Shown here one piece after another: positions 18,143-26,548 of a stretch of DNA of 64,000 nucleotides (its first letter is position 1; each line of letters opens with the position of its first letter). Below the pieces are notes generated by a model that had not been told where the DNA came from, ran no database searches, and saw only the letters and a list, made by a program, of their open reading frames with translations. The translations under genes and the position numbers were made by a program. Origin of the DNA: Desulfurococcus mucosus DSM 2162 (GTDB lineage: Archaea; Thermoproteota; Thermoprotei_A; Sulfolobales; Desulfurococcaceae); NCBI RefSeq assembly GCF_000186365.1, contig NC_014961.1:62001-126000 (forward strand). Reading direction: 5' to 3'.

Positions 18143-19090
18143 CTATCCCACCCATCTATTAACGAATTGAACAGCCTCCTGCCTGTAGAGGCCGGAGTGG
18201 ACTACTGTTAGAGAGAGTTTTAAAAGCACGTACTGGCCGAGCAACTTGAGAAGTAGCCTGGCAACAGTCTCAGGCTCCGACCCCTTTAGCACGAGTGAGG
18301 CTAAGTGTGATGCACCAGTGTATGTGGCTAAGTCGAGGGCCTCAACCCCCGGTGAGAACCTTAATGCATCGCTGAGGACGCTTGCGAATACTCCTGCAGC
18401 CGGCCTGGCTCGTGAAAGTATTGGTATGAGCTCGCTTACACCTCTTCCACAACCCTCGTATAAATCCTCGGGGCTCAGTGAGAAAGCCCTTGGCTGCAGC
18501 GGCCTCACATCGGCTACCCCGATGCAGACCTTGATAACTAGTAGGTCGTGGAGCAGCCCAGTTAACACACCTAGCTCGTAGCCCTTCACCTTCTCGAAGC
18601 CTTGTGCAAGTGCGTCGAGGGTCTTGACGAGCTGTTGCAGGGAAACATTCTTCTTATCGATGTACTCGTTGATCATGCCGTGTAGCTCCCTTGGCAGAGA
18701 CTTCTTCAGCTCCTGGAGTCGCCCAGGATCCAGGTTCCCTGGGAGCACGGCTGGAAGCGGGGATGTAAGCAAGGGGGGCTTCACATTCGTTGAGAGCGCG
18801 TTGAGGGAGAGGTAGAGATCCGGTGCTGCCAGGAGCCACAGTATTCTCCTGGCAGCTACCCTGCCTACACCAGTCCCGTCTAGAAGGTCTTCCACGACCC
18901 TGCTGTATCCTTGATCGATCGCTATGTATAGGGATCTTAAATCCATCCTGTGTGGCTCGGCCAGTCTACCTATGTCCGTTGCGAGGAATTTATCGCTTAA
19001 ATACCCCACGGCTGTCTCAAGGCTCTGCGATGAGAGTATGTTAAGGTAGTCGCTCTTAGTTAAAAAGAACCTGCTCGATTCAACCAGCAT
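18143..19090 (-). CDS. atpC: A-type ATP synthase subunit C (rotor-stalk adaptor)
   Basis: 315 residues. It is the all-helical funnel-shaped subunit (V-type d homologue) that connects the central stalk to the membrane c-ring. It carries the typical repeat architecture, with the phrase LETAVGYLSDKFLATDI near residue 23 and YELGVLTGLLHDLLVIKVC in the middle. Identification rests on length, helix pattern and position between E and F. Start is ATG at 19090, 8 nt after atpE. Confidence 0.88.
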   Translation of the reverse strand: MLVESSRFFLTKSDYLNILSSQSLETAVGYLSDKFLATDIGRLAEPHRMDLRSLYIAIDQGYSRVVEDLLDGTGVGRVAARRILWLLAAPDLYLSLNALSTNVKPPLLTSPLPAVLPGNLDPGRLQELKKSLPRELHGMINEYIDKKNVSLQQLVKTLDALAQGFEKVKGYELGVLTGLLHDLLVIKVCIGVADVRPLQPRAFSLSPEDLYEGCGRGVSELIPILSRARPAAGVFASVLSDALRFSPGVEALDLATYTGASHLASLVLKGSEPETVARLLLKLLGQYVLLKLSLTVVHSGLYRQEAVQFVNRWVG

Positions 19091-19098
19091 GCTGTTTC

Positions 19099-19674
19099 TC
19101 AGCCCCAGAGAATCCTTCTTACCTCATCCATGTGCTTACTCTGGAACTCTCTCAGCCTCGACTCATAGGTGTTGTCAACCACTATGCCGGACTCCGACTC
19201 CACTATGACGCCTCCATCAATGTCGCCTGCCTCCACTACCACGCCCGGCAACCCTAGCTCGGCGACTATCCTTCTGGCTGCCTCCAAGTCGCCTTTACTC
19301 ACAACTATTTTCTTCGGTGCATTGACAAGCCTCAGGGACTCCCTTATCAGGTTCCTGATGGAGTTCTCGATGTCGAAGCTGCGTTTCCTCACGGAGTCAT
19401 AGGCCTCTCTCAACACGTCTTCCACGGCTTTCTCATACTCCTTTGACACGAGTAGCCTCGCCTCTCTCAGGGCTTCAGAAATGATTGTGTTGGCTTCTCG
19501 CTCGGCTTCACTAGTGATCCTCTTTCTTTCCGCTTCAGCTCTCTCCCTCCACTTCGCCTCCGCTTCCTTAACTATTCTTTCCGCTTCAGCTTCAGCATCC
19601 CTAACTATTTGCTCGGCTCTCGCCTCCGCCTCCCTCAGCAGCTTCGCCTTGGCATCCTCCTGCATCTTCTGCAA
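19099..19674 (-). CDS. atpE: A-type ATP synthase subunit E (peripheral stalk)
   Basis: 191 residues. The first 85 are a long charged coiled coil (repeated AEAEAERI-type heptads), and the remaining part is the globular head (IVVSKGDLEAARRIV, GGVIVESESGIVVDNTYESRL). The latter segment is diagnostic for subunit E. With subunit H it forms the peripheral stalk. It starts about 6 nt after the atpK stop. Confidence 0.93.
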   Translation of the reverse strand: MQKMQEDAKAKLLREAEARAEQIVRDAEAEAERIVKEAEAKWRERAEAERKRITSEAEREANTIISEALREARLLVSKEYEKAVEDVLREAYDSVRKRSFDIENSIRNLIRESLRLVNAPKKIVVSKGDLEAARRIVAELGLPGVVVEAGDIDGGVIVESESGIVVDNTYESRLREFQSKHMDEVRRILWG

Positions 19675-19680
19675 GCAGTG

Positions 19681-20160
19681 TCACCCTAGCAGTGAGAGCC
19701 CGAGTATTGTGAACACTATTCCCAGTATACCCCAGAGCTCAACATACGCGGCGAGGACTATCGAGCTCATCAGGTTCTTGCCTTTGGTTCTAGGTAGCTC
19801 AGCTATGCCGCTTGCACATATTATGCCCTGAGCCCAGGCCGACAGCCACTCGGCGAGGAACCCGGCTAACCCTATGCCTAGGAGTGCCAGTGCCTTCACC
19901 ATGTTTATGGAATCCTGTGGGAGGCCTGGGATATACATTATCATCATGTAGATCATCTGTATCAAGCCGTAGAACGTCTGCGTCATTGGCAGAGCAGCCA
20001 GGATCAAGACGTTTCTAAACTGGGTTGGGTCCTCTGAGAGCACTGATGCACCCACACTGGCCGCATGTCTCATTCCAGTTGTGGATCCTATGATACCGCC
20101 TGCTAATGGTAGGGCAGCGGCTAAATACATTAATCCCTGAGCCAGTGGATCCATGGCCAT
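19681..20160 (-). CDS. atpK: A-type ATP synthase subunit K (c-ring proteolipid), duplicated hairpin
   Basis: 159 residues with two alpha-hairpins (four membrane helices), the result of an internal duplication. The ion-binding Glu is present in the second hairpin (E141 in AAYVELWGILG) but the equivalent position of the first hairpin is Met (M59 in AALPMTQTFYG). The rotor therefore has half the usual number of carboxylates, as known for Pyrococcus furiosus and eukaryotic V-ATPases. Start is ATG 20160 behind GGAGGGAAT; an upstream open stretch to 20217 overlaps atpI and is unlikely to be translated. Confidence 0.93.
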   Translation of the reverse strand: MAMDPLAQGLMYLAAALPLAGGIIGSTTGMRHAASVGASVLSEDPTQFRNVLILAALPMTQTFYGLIQMIYMMIMYIPGLPQDSINMVKALALLGIGLAGFLAEWLSAWAQGIICASGIAELPRTKGKNLMSSIVLAAYVELWGILGIVFTILGLSLLG

Positions 20161-20213
20161 ATTCCCTCCAGTCAACACGGAATACCTGATTAAACCAGGG
20201 AAATAAAAACATG

Positions 20214-22184
20214 TCATGTAATCACTATGCGTTTAAACGCTATGATCGAGAATGGACTGTACTCCCGGCCGGAGCCATCGTAGAACTTCATAAGGAACTC
20301 CAGCATGCAGAGTCTAAGCGAGTGCACGAACGCACCGAGCTCTGAGAGTATCATTATGACGAGATGTATCATGAATAGTAGTGGGGCTGAGACCACGTAT
20401 GCTAATGCAACCCCTGCTGCACCCGGTATGAAGCCTGCTACACTGTTTATCGCCAACTTAACCATCATGTTGAAGGAGACAGCCATGTAGAAGGATGCGA
20501 GGCTTACCCCTGCAAGCCTCACATAGCTCATCACGTCGCCTAGGACGCCTGTTAACTGGAATATCCACATGAGGAAGCCTAGTCCACGCATTGCCACATA
20601 GTTGCCCACTATTACCATGGCAACGCCTAGTAGTGTAAGGTACAATAGTATGTTTAGAGGTATGTATGAGAGGACTGGCACCTGGTACTTGAAGAACACC
20701 TGTAGCACGTAGGGTATTCCGAAGAGCTGCGATATGAATAATCCTGCCTCGTTAAGTAAGTCGCCTTTCCTCTCCTCCCTAGCGAACTTCACGGTTGCCA
20801 GCGCATGCGCTATGTTTATGTGGATTAACCCTATCAGTAGGGCAAGCTTTATGAATTCAACCGGTTGACTGAACACAGGTATTAGGGCCGGTACATTCAC
20901 ACCGAAGACTGAGGGAAGTAAATCCCCGAATATTGAGCCACCCAGCAACCCGAGAACCAGGGACACGGCGTTCGATACCAGTAATGCCCCCTTGAACTCC
21001 CTGTACACCGGGTTATAGGGGTTTTCCACCAGTTTATCCATTACCAGTGCGATTGCTAGGAGTCCCGCTAAAGCGTATCCAGCGTCACTATTCATTAATC
21101 CAAAGAAGAATGCGAAGGAGTATGCTATCAGTGGCGTGGGGTCGGGCTCCCAGTACCCTGGCACCCCGTAAAGCCTTGTTATAACCTGGAAGTATCTCAA
21201 TACCCCCTTATTGTTGAACCTTGACGGAGGGTTGTCCACGCCTCTCAATGGATCCTTGTACTCTATGAAGACAGGTATGCCAGAACTCTTCACGAGGTCT
21301 TCTAGCAGCCTAATGGAGTCCCGCGGGATCCACCCGGTTACGGCTGAGAGGTGTCGTAAACCCACTACGGCACCGGAAACCCGGTAGTACTCTAAACGGT
21401 TCTCCGCGAATAAAAGGTATTTGCCTAGGGTGATCCCGTTGGCCTTAACTATTTCAGCGATCCGGGCTTCCACCCTTGAGGCCTCAGCATCCAGCTCACT
21501 GATCCTCCTAGCCAAATGCTCCCGCAACGAGCCTATGGATCCATGTAGCTGAAGGGCTTCAACTAGTTGCTTGCTCGGACACCATAGCCCCATGGAGTGT
21601 GCTGCTGAGACGACCTGGCCTAGATCCCCAGCTGGGAGATACACTATGACGGATACGCGTTCCCCTCCCTGATACATCTTTGAAGCCTTCAACACTCTAC
21701 TCTTCTCGAGGAGCTCCATTACAGCCTCCTGCTTACCGCTGAGCAGGATGGATGATACATGTCTACCCTCATAGTATATCTCGGCTGCATCCATGGAGTC
21801 CGGCAGTGGAGCTAGAGACGAGAGGAGCATTCTCAAGGACTCTATGCTCTCCCTCAGGTGTCTAGCCTTCTCCTCGAGTAGCGTCGCCTCCCCGTACAGG
21901 TCAGCCACGTGTTTCTCCACCTTATCCACGTCGAGGGATGCGAGCTCCACCCCGGTTATGGATGCATCGATCACGAGGCCCTTGGCCTTCTGGAGGAGAT
22001 TGTTTATTCTTTCCCTCAGCGACTGCAGCCTCTCATACTCTCCTATGACTTTCTCTGCTTCCACAGGTTCTACTTCAACTACCCCTGCTTCCTGGAGTAC
22101 ACGCAGGACTTTCTCTCTGTCCCCGCTGAGGAACGCTACATTAACCCTTAACATATCGCTCGGCTTGCTCAGGAGGACCCCCAT
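20214..22184 (-). CDS. atpI: A-type ATP synthase subunit I (membrane stator)
   Basis: 656 residues. The soluble N-terminal half is coiled-coil rich, and from about residue 320 at least seven membrane helices follow. The essential channel Arg is in VHSLRLCMLEFLMKFY, followed by the family signature SPF near the C-terminus. It forms the ion half-channels against the c-ring and anchors the peripheral stalks. The ATG at 22184 overlaps the atpH stop by 1 nt. Confidence 0.95.
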   Translation of the reverse strand: MGVLLSKPSDMLRVNVAFLSGDREKVLRVLQEAGVVEVEPVEAEKVIGEYERLQSLRERINNLLQKAKGLVIDASITGVELASLDVDKVEKHVADLYGEATLLEEKARHLRESIESLRMLLSSLAPLPDSMDAAEIYYEGRHVSSILLSGKQEAVMELLEKSRVLKASKMYQGGERVSVIVYLPAGDLGQVVSAAHSMGLWCPSKQLVEALQLHGSIGSLREHLARRISELDAEASRVEARIAEIVKANGITLGKYLLFAENRLEYYRVSGAVVGLRHLSAVTGWIPRDSIRLLEDLVKSSGIPVFIEYKDPLRGVDNPPSRFNNKGVLRYFQVITRLYGVPGYWEPDPTPLIAYSFAFFFGLMNSDAGYALAGLLAIALVMDKLVENPYNPVYREFKGALLVSNAVSLVLGLLGGSIFGDLLPSVFGVNVPALIPVFSQPVEFIKLALLIGLIHINIAHALATVKFAREERKGDLLNEAGLFISQLFGIPYVLQVFFKYQVPVLSYIPLNILLYLTLLGVAMVIVGNYVAMRGLGFLMWIFQLTGVLGDVMSYVRLAGVSLASFYMAVSFNMMVKLAINSVAGFIPGAAGVALAYVVSAPLLFMIHLVIMILSELGAFVHSLRLCMLEFLMKFYDGSGREYSPFSIIAFKRIVIT

Positions 22185-22480
22185 TAGAGTCCCACCACTT
22201 TTCTAACAATGTATTCTACTGCCTTCCTCTTCTTCTCCGGGGGGATTTTCGCGATTTCTTCAGCCTCCCTTCGAGCCTTCTCAAGTATCTCGTTGCGACG
22301 CTTCACGGCTTCAGCTAGGATGGCTTCAGCCTCCCTCCGGTATTCCTCAACAGGTATTGGCCTCCCTAGGATTTCAGCGGCTTTTTTCTCGGCTTCTTTA
22401 AGGATCACCAGCTTCTTCCTCTCGGCTTCCTTAAGGATATTGTCAATGGCTTCATCAATGTCCTTGATGGACTCCATCAA
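22184..22480 (-). CDS. atpH: A-type ATP synthase subunit H (peripheral stalk)
   Basis: 98 residues, almost entirely a charged coiled coil (KKLVILKEAEKKAAEILGRP and similar heptads). This is expected for subunit H, the partner of subunit E in the peripheral stalk. Start could be either of two adjacent Met codons. It lies directly before atpI, the normal place in archaeal operons. Confidence 0.88.
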   Translation of the reverse strand: MMESIKDIDEAIDNILKEAERKKLVILKEAEKKAAEILGRPIPVEEYRREAEAILAEAVKRRNEILEKARREAEEIAKIPPEKKRKAVEYIVRKVVGL

Positions 22481-22501
22481 ACCACCCTTTAAGCATCGTA
22501 T

Positions 22502-22915
22502 TTAGCTTAGGGGGCCTGGGTTTAATAGTATTGTCGTCGTTGTCCTCAATACACGCCTCAACTCAAGGATCTGTACGCGGCTGAGGAACAGGGGCTCCGA
22601 GTACGTGTTCAAGCCTATGGCTGCTGCCACAGCCCTAGCCTCCACCCCGCCTCTTACAACATATACTCCTTCCCCGTTGCTTGGAGTATATTCTACTATT
22701 ATGGGGAGTTCAAGCCGGCATGCGTCATCGCCCAGTATCTCGGTGAGCATGGCTAGTTCACGGGGATTGAATAGGTGGCTGCTTCCATCCCTGAGCACTA
22801 TGTATGGTACCTCCATTTTAAGCAGGTCGCAGAGGTTCTTCCTCTCGTAGGGTGCATGCTTGTTTACAAGCCTCAGTTCCTCGATAAGGAATCTATCTAT
22901 GTACTCGTCACTCAC
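22502..22915 (-). CDS. DUF61-family protein inside the ATP synthase gene set
   Basis: 137 residues. The segments APYERKNLCDLLKMEVPYIVLRDGSSHLF (abridged) and ELAMLTEILGDDACRLELPIIVEY match my memory of the archaeal DUF61 family, whose role is unknown. It overlaps the atpD stop by 8 bp and precedes atpH by 21 nt, so it is cotranscribed with rotor and stalk subunits. No membrane segment or catalytic motif is evident. Whether it has any ATP synthase role is open. Confidence 0.75.
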   Translation of the reverse strand: MSDEYIDRFLIEELRLVNKHAPYERKNLCDLLKMEVPYIVLRDGSSHLFNPRELAMLTEILGDDACRLELPIIVEYTPSNGEGVYVVRGGVEARAVAAAIGLNTYSEPLFLSRVQILELRRVLRTTTTILLNPGPLS

Positions 22916-23525
22916 CCTTCCTCCTCTCGAGACTTGCTTTCACCCTCTTCAACCTGGCTTTCTCCTCTCTTTCTCTTTCATCGAACTTCATTTGCAACAT
23001 CCTTATAGTGGACCTGAGCCTCGGTATCAGGATGTAGTCTAAGGCGTTGACCCTCCTTTTCGTCACACGTATTTCTCTACCCATTGTTTTCAAGGCGTTC
23101 TCGGCCTTAGCCAGCTCTATGACTTCCTCTATGAAGCGGGCTGACTCCTCTGCGAAATCGTCGAAGGGGGTTTTAACAGGCCTTGCTTCACCGCTCTTCA
23201 TGATCATGACTGTCTTCGTTTTAACCCCCATAATGTTCTCGACACCTATAATACACGTGGCCTTCGGGACTGTTTTCTCGAATAAATCATAGATGTTCTC
23301 GCCGTAGATTCCTGAGAGGACTGTTGCTCTGGCAGAGAGGGTTGTGATCAACTGGGCTACTTTCTGCCTCCTGCTAACGCTCTCCCTGAGTAGAATCATG
23401 AACTCGTTGATCAATATGATTAGTCTTTCACGGAGTATTCTTTCAACCTTCACGCTTATTTGGAGCCTCTTCTTAAGCCTTATGAGCTCTATCTTTGTCG
23501 GCCTCACCCTCTGGAGGCTTGACAC
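22908..23525 (-). CDS. atpD: A-type ATP synthase subunit D (central rotor)
   Basis: 205 residues. The N-terminal signature VRPTKIELIRLKKRLQISVK and the C-terminal VTKRRVNALDYILIPRLRSTI are diagnostic of the antiparallel coiled-coil rotor shaft subunit D. It rotates inside the A3B3 head. It is the first ATP synthase gene transcribed in this run, ahead of DUF61 and H, rather than following B as in many euryarchaea. Confidence 0.95.
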   Translation of the reverse strand: MSSLQRVRPTKIELIRLKKRLQISVKVERILRERLIILINEFMILLRESVSRRQKVAQLITTLSARATVLSGIYGENIYDLFEKTVPKATCIIGVENIMGVKTKTVMIMKSGEARPVKTPFDDFAEESARFIEEVIELAKAENALKTMGREIRVTKRRVNALDYILIPRLRSTIRMLQMKFDEREREEKARLKRVKASLERRKGE

Positions 23526-23579
23526 AGCCTAGACACCACCATCCTGATTCCTGAGTAAGGCTCCGGGGGCACTAATATA

Positions 23580-23942
23580 TTATTCACCTCCAGCAGCCTC
23601 CACCAGCCTATACAGGCTGAACTCGAAGGTGTTCTCCCCCCTGATAAGCCTGTAGAGCACGTAACCCACGTGCCTACCAGTGTCCCCTGCATACAACCCT
23701 ACGACAACCAGCTGGTTGCACGCCTCCCCTGGGAAGAGGCGGCAGGGGTCGCCTCTGAGCACCGATGCCTCGAGCCCGAAGGGCTCGATCAAGCTGTTCA
23801 CTATCATGGGAAGCCTCTCCATCAAGTAGTCTTCTACAGCGTCTATGAGCTCTCTCACAGCCCAGCTACTGCCCCCCTCAAATATAAGCCTCATGGAGAG
23901 GACGCGTTTCAACGCATCAGTATCAATGCTCAACTCCGCCAC
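23580..23942 (-). CDS. Hypothetical protein between Nudix gene and atpD
   Basis: 120 residues, family unknown. Probable helices come first (DALKRVLSMRLIF, AVRELIDAVEDYLMERLP), then strand-rich segments with two Cys (DPCRLFPGEACNQLVVVGLY). Its start overlaps the Nudix gene by 20 bp and it ends 54 nt before atpD, so the three may form one transcript. No motif supports a function. Confidence 0.68.
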   Translation of the reverse strand: MAELSIDTDALKRVLSMRLIFEGGSSWAVRELIDAVEDYLMERLPMIVNSLIEPFGLEASVLRGDPCRLFPGEACNQLVVVGLYAGDTGRHVGYVLYRLIRGENTFEFSLYRLVEAAGGE

Positions 23943-24471
23943 CTCTTAAGGCGTGATCATAGAGCAGGATTAACAGTGCTGTCTTCATATCGCTTATCAC
24001 GCCTCTGTGAACCATGGCGAGCGCGTCTTGAAACATGGTCTTGAAGGGCTCGAGGACCTCGTACCTCTCGGGCTTCGCACCCCTGTACTCTAGTCTCGTA
24101 GCATAGTAGAAATGTATCACCTCGCTACTGTATCCGGGTGAAGGTGTGAATGAGCCGAGTCTAACTAGTCTCCCCGCGTGGTACCCGGTTTCCTCCTCCA
24201 GCTCTCTCTCAGCAGCCTCTTCCGGTGTCTCACCTGGATCCACGACGCCTGCGGGAGCCTCGATTATCGTGTCGTTTAATGGAGCCCTGAACTGTCTCAG
24301 CAGGATCACACTTCCGTCATCCAGCACTGGTAGCACGGCCACGGCTTCCGGGAACGCTACTACATCCCTCGCAAACTCCTCGCCGTTAGCCTTCCTATAG
24401 TACCTGCGGATGACATTGAACCTCAACCCCTTGAGAAGCAACTCCTCTCTGAGCAGTTGCGGCTTATCCAT
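23923..24471 (-). CDS. Nudix hydrolase (ADP-ribose pyrophosphatase-like)
   Basis: 182 residues. The Nudix box is complete (GETPEEAAERELEEETGY, with the REL and EETG core), preceded by APAGVVDP as in ADP-ribose/sugar-nucleotide pyrophosphatases. The SFTPSPGYSSEVIHFYYA segment matches the same subgroup. It hydrolyses nucleoside-diphosphate-linked compounds with Mg2+. Start is ATG 24471 with GAGGGGAGGT just upstream. It leads the run of minus-strand genes that includes the ATP synthase. Confidence 0.9.
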   Translation of the reverse strand: MDKPQLLREELLLKGLRFNVIRRYYRKANGEEFARDVVAFPEAVAVLPVLDDGSVILLRQFRAPLNDTIIEAPAGVVDPGETPEEAAERELEEETGYHAGRLVRLGSFTPSPGYSSEVIHFYYATRLEYRGAKPERYEVLEPFKTMFQDALAMVHRGVISDMKTALLILLYDHALRGGGVEH

Positions 24472-24810
24472 TTACCTCCCCTCGGGTTGACGCATGCCCT
24501 ACGTTTGACACGACCCGGGCACCCTTCTCTGCGACCGCCCCGCCAAGCTACCCGGGCTACTTCTACATGGATGAATCGCTTACTGTAAGCCAGCATTATT
24601 TCCACTGGCTTAAAGCACAGGGGCGGCCGCTTCAAGGTGTCCCGGCCCCGAGTCAGTAGGATACATTCAAGAAAATATTTAAGCGTGACTACACCGGTCT
24701 AAGGCAGCGGGATGTGTGGAAAGGAATACATCCTGGCACATGGTTCAAGATTTATAATGCTTCACGTGCCGTAAGTATGGCATCAGTGCTTCTACATCGG
24801 TGAAGCATGC
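24472..24810. other. Intergenic region between divergent Nudix and ABC genes
   Basis: About 340 bp with no gene that I can support. It holds promoter-like elements for both sides: GCTTTAAGCC-type sequence near 24610-24620 for the minus direction, and TTTATAAT at 24751-24758 for the ABC exporter. GC-rich repeats of CCCGGG (about 24520-24570) could form a weak hairpin, but no tRNA or other RNA family fits. Confidence 0.5.
24757..24808 (+). promoter_or_regulatory. Inverted repeat in the 5' leader of the ABC exporter operon
   Basis: ATGCTTCAC (24757-24765) and GTGAAGCAT (24800-24808) are perfect 9-base complements. They directly follow the TATA-like element (24751-24758) and the second arm contains the ribosome binding site GGTGAAG before the ATG at 24811. 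In RNA the arms would close a loop of 34 nt and occlude translation; in DNA they could be an operator. Confidence 0.45.
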
Positions 24811-25749
24811 ATGGTTAACGCTGTCGAGATACGCTCCTTCACGAAGAAATTCGGTGATTTCACGGCTGTCGAGGATTTAAACCTCGACATACGGGAGGGA
24901 GAGGTTTTCGGATTACTGGGACCCAACGGCTCCGGGAAAACCACCACATTGCTCACGGTGGCAACGATATACAGGCCGACGAGCGGGGATATATATGTCT
25001 ACGGTCACAGTGTTGTACGGGAGGACTACATTGTTAGGAAGATGATTGGGATAGCGTTCCAGGATCCCAAGGCGCTATGGGTTGACAAACCCTATGACTT
25101 GCTAATATGGCATGCGAAGGTCGTCGGGTATAGTGGTGAAGAGGCTAGAAGGGTTGTCAGGGAGGTCATGGAGGCACTTGGGCTCTGGGAGCACAGGAAT
25201 AAATACTTCTACCAGTTGAGCGGTGGAACACGCAAGAAAGTGGAGCTAGCCAAGGTCCTGGTTCAGAAACCCAGGCTCGCAATACTTGATGAGCCGACAG
25301 CGCAGGTAGACGTGTTAGCTAAGCATGCATTATGGGATGTCATCAAGAGGCTGAAGAGGGAAGGCGTCACAGTCATACTGGCCACCAACGATATGTTTGA
25401 AGCGGAGAGAGTCTGCGAGAGGGTTGCCATAATACATAAAGGCAGGCTGAGGGCTCTTGGAACAATCGACGAGCTCAAAGACCTGATACCCGGAGGAGAT
25501 GTTGTTGAGATACAGGTAGGAGGCACTGGGATACCGGTTTCCATCATGGAGAAGCTCGGCGAATACGGGAGGGTTGAAGCCGGTAACGGATCCCTAAGGA
25601 TATATCTCGAGAAAGGAGAGGAAAAAGTGGTTGACATCGTTGACTTGTTGAGGAGGAATAACATCGCTGTATCGAGGCTCATGATCAAGGAGCCTACACT
25701 GGACGATGTCTTCACGTATCTCACAGGGGCAAGGCTCAGAGGCGAGTAG
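24811..25749 (+). CDS. ABC exporter ATP-binding protein
   Basis: 312 residues. Walker A GPNGSGKTT (near residue 35), signature LSGGTRKKVELAK (Gln-less variant of LSGGQ), Walker B RLAILDEPTAQVD and a switch region (ILATND, with Asn-Asp where a His is usual) are seen. The C-terminal extension (about 230-312) is typical of ABC-2 drug/lipid exporter subunits. It energises the two permeases encoded next. Start is ATG 24811 with GGTGAAG upstream. Note that the usual switch His is replaced. Confidence 0.92.
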   Translation: MVNAVEIRSFTKKFGDFTAVEDLNLDIREGEVFGLLGPNGSGKTTTLLTVATIYRPTSGDIYVYGHSVVREDYIVRKMIGIAFQDPKALWVDKPYDLLIWHAKVVGYSGEEARRVVREVMEALGLWEHRNKYFYQLSGGTRKKVELAKVLVQKPRLAILDEPTAQVDVLAKHALWDVIKRLKREGVTVILATNDMFEAERVCERVAIIHKGRLRALGTIDELKDLIPGGDVVEIQVGGTGIPVSIMEKLGEYGRVEAGNGSLRIYLEKGEEKVVDIVDLLRRNNIAVSRLMIKEPTLDDVFTYLTGARLRGE

Positions 25750-25750
25750 A

Positions 25751-26548
25751 GTGGGGGTCCCAGGGGACCTAAGGGATATAGTTCACATCATAGAGTGGGA
25801 TTTAGAGAGGTTGAAGAGTCAGCGGGTTTTCCTAGCTATGAGGCTCAGCTGGTTCATAATACAGGTCTTCATATTTGCTAGGGCTATATCCCTCATAGTT
25901 AGACAGTTAACCGGGGTAAGCTACTACGAATTCTACCTCCTCGGCATCTACGTCTCAATCCTCTACTCGACAAGCATATCGAGGGGATACGTTATCGCCG
26001 ACGAGTTCGACGATGGCATAGTAGAGTATCACTTATCCCTCCCGGTTAAGAGGTGGGTTCTAGTCCTCGGCAGGGTGCTCGGATGCTCCCTGGCAGCCAC
26101 TATCTTTACACTGCCCATGATGCTTGTTGTACTACTGGCAGTCAACGCGCTCAGCCTACCTGGTCTACTGCTCTCCACTCTCATAGCGTATGTCTTCTCC
26201 ACCGGGGTAGTTGGGTTCGTTATATTCGTTGTGACAAGGGTTAAGTCCACTGATGTCACAGACATACTCTTCGGAACCATCGACGCAATACTTGTCAGGC
26301 TGAGCACAGTGTTCTACCCGTTGCCAGTGATAGAGGCACTGGGATTCGCACCCTACTACTACGCCGCCCTCCTGAATCCCTTAACCAGTATGGCTGATGC
26401 CATCAGGCTCATCTTCCTCCCGGAGTACGTAGCCTACACAGTGTCGCCCCATGCACTACTGCTCTATCTAGTGGGCTTCAGCCTCGGGATGATGGTGCTG
26501 GCACTGGAGCACTACACTAAGAGGCTTGAAGCAGGTGGGTGGAAGTAA
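25751..26548 (+). CDS. ABC-2 type permease
   Basis: About 265 residues with six predicted membrane helices, typical of ABC-2 exporters (for example RVFLAMRLSWFIIQVFIFARAISLI, VLGCSLAATIFTLPMMLVVLLA in parts). I chose GTG 25751, two bases after the upstream stop, because the earlier open frame overlaps the ATPase gene. The next permease start overlaps its stop codon (TAATG). Substrate unknown. Confidence 0.82.
   Translation: MGVPGDLRDIVHIIEWDLERLKSQRVFLAMRLSWFIIQVFIFARAISLIVRQLTGVSYYEFYLLGIYVSILYSTSISRGYVIADEFDDGIVEYHLSLPVKRWVLVLGRVLGCSLAATIFTLPMMLVVLLAVNALSLPGLLLSTLIAYVFSTGVVGFVIFVVTRVKSTDVTDILFGTIDAILVRLSTVFYPLPVIEALGFAPYYYAALLNPLTSMADAIRLIFLPEYVAYTVSPHALLLYLVGFSLGMMVLALEHYTKRLEAGGWK

Noticed and set aside
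24510-24575. tRNA-like GCCCGGGTAGC on the minus strand
   Set aside because: No D-arm, anticodon arm or T-arm can be folded; only the first bases look like a tRNA.
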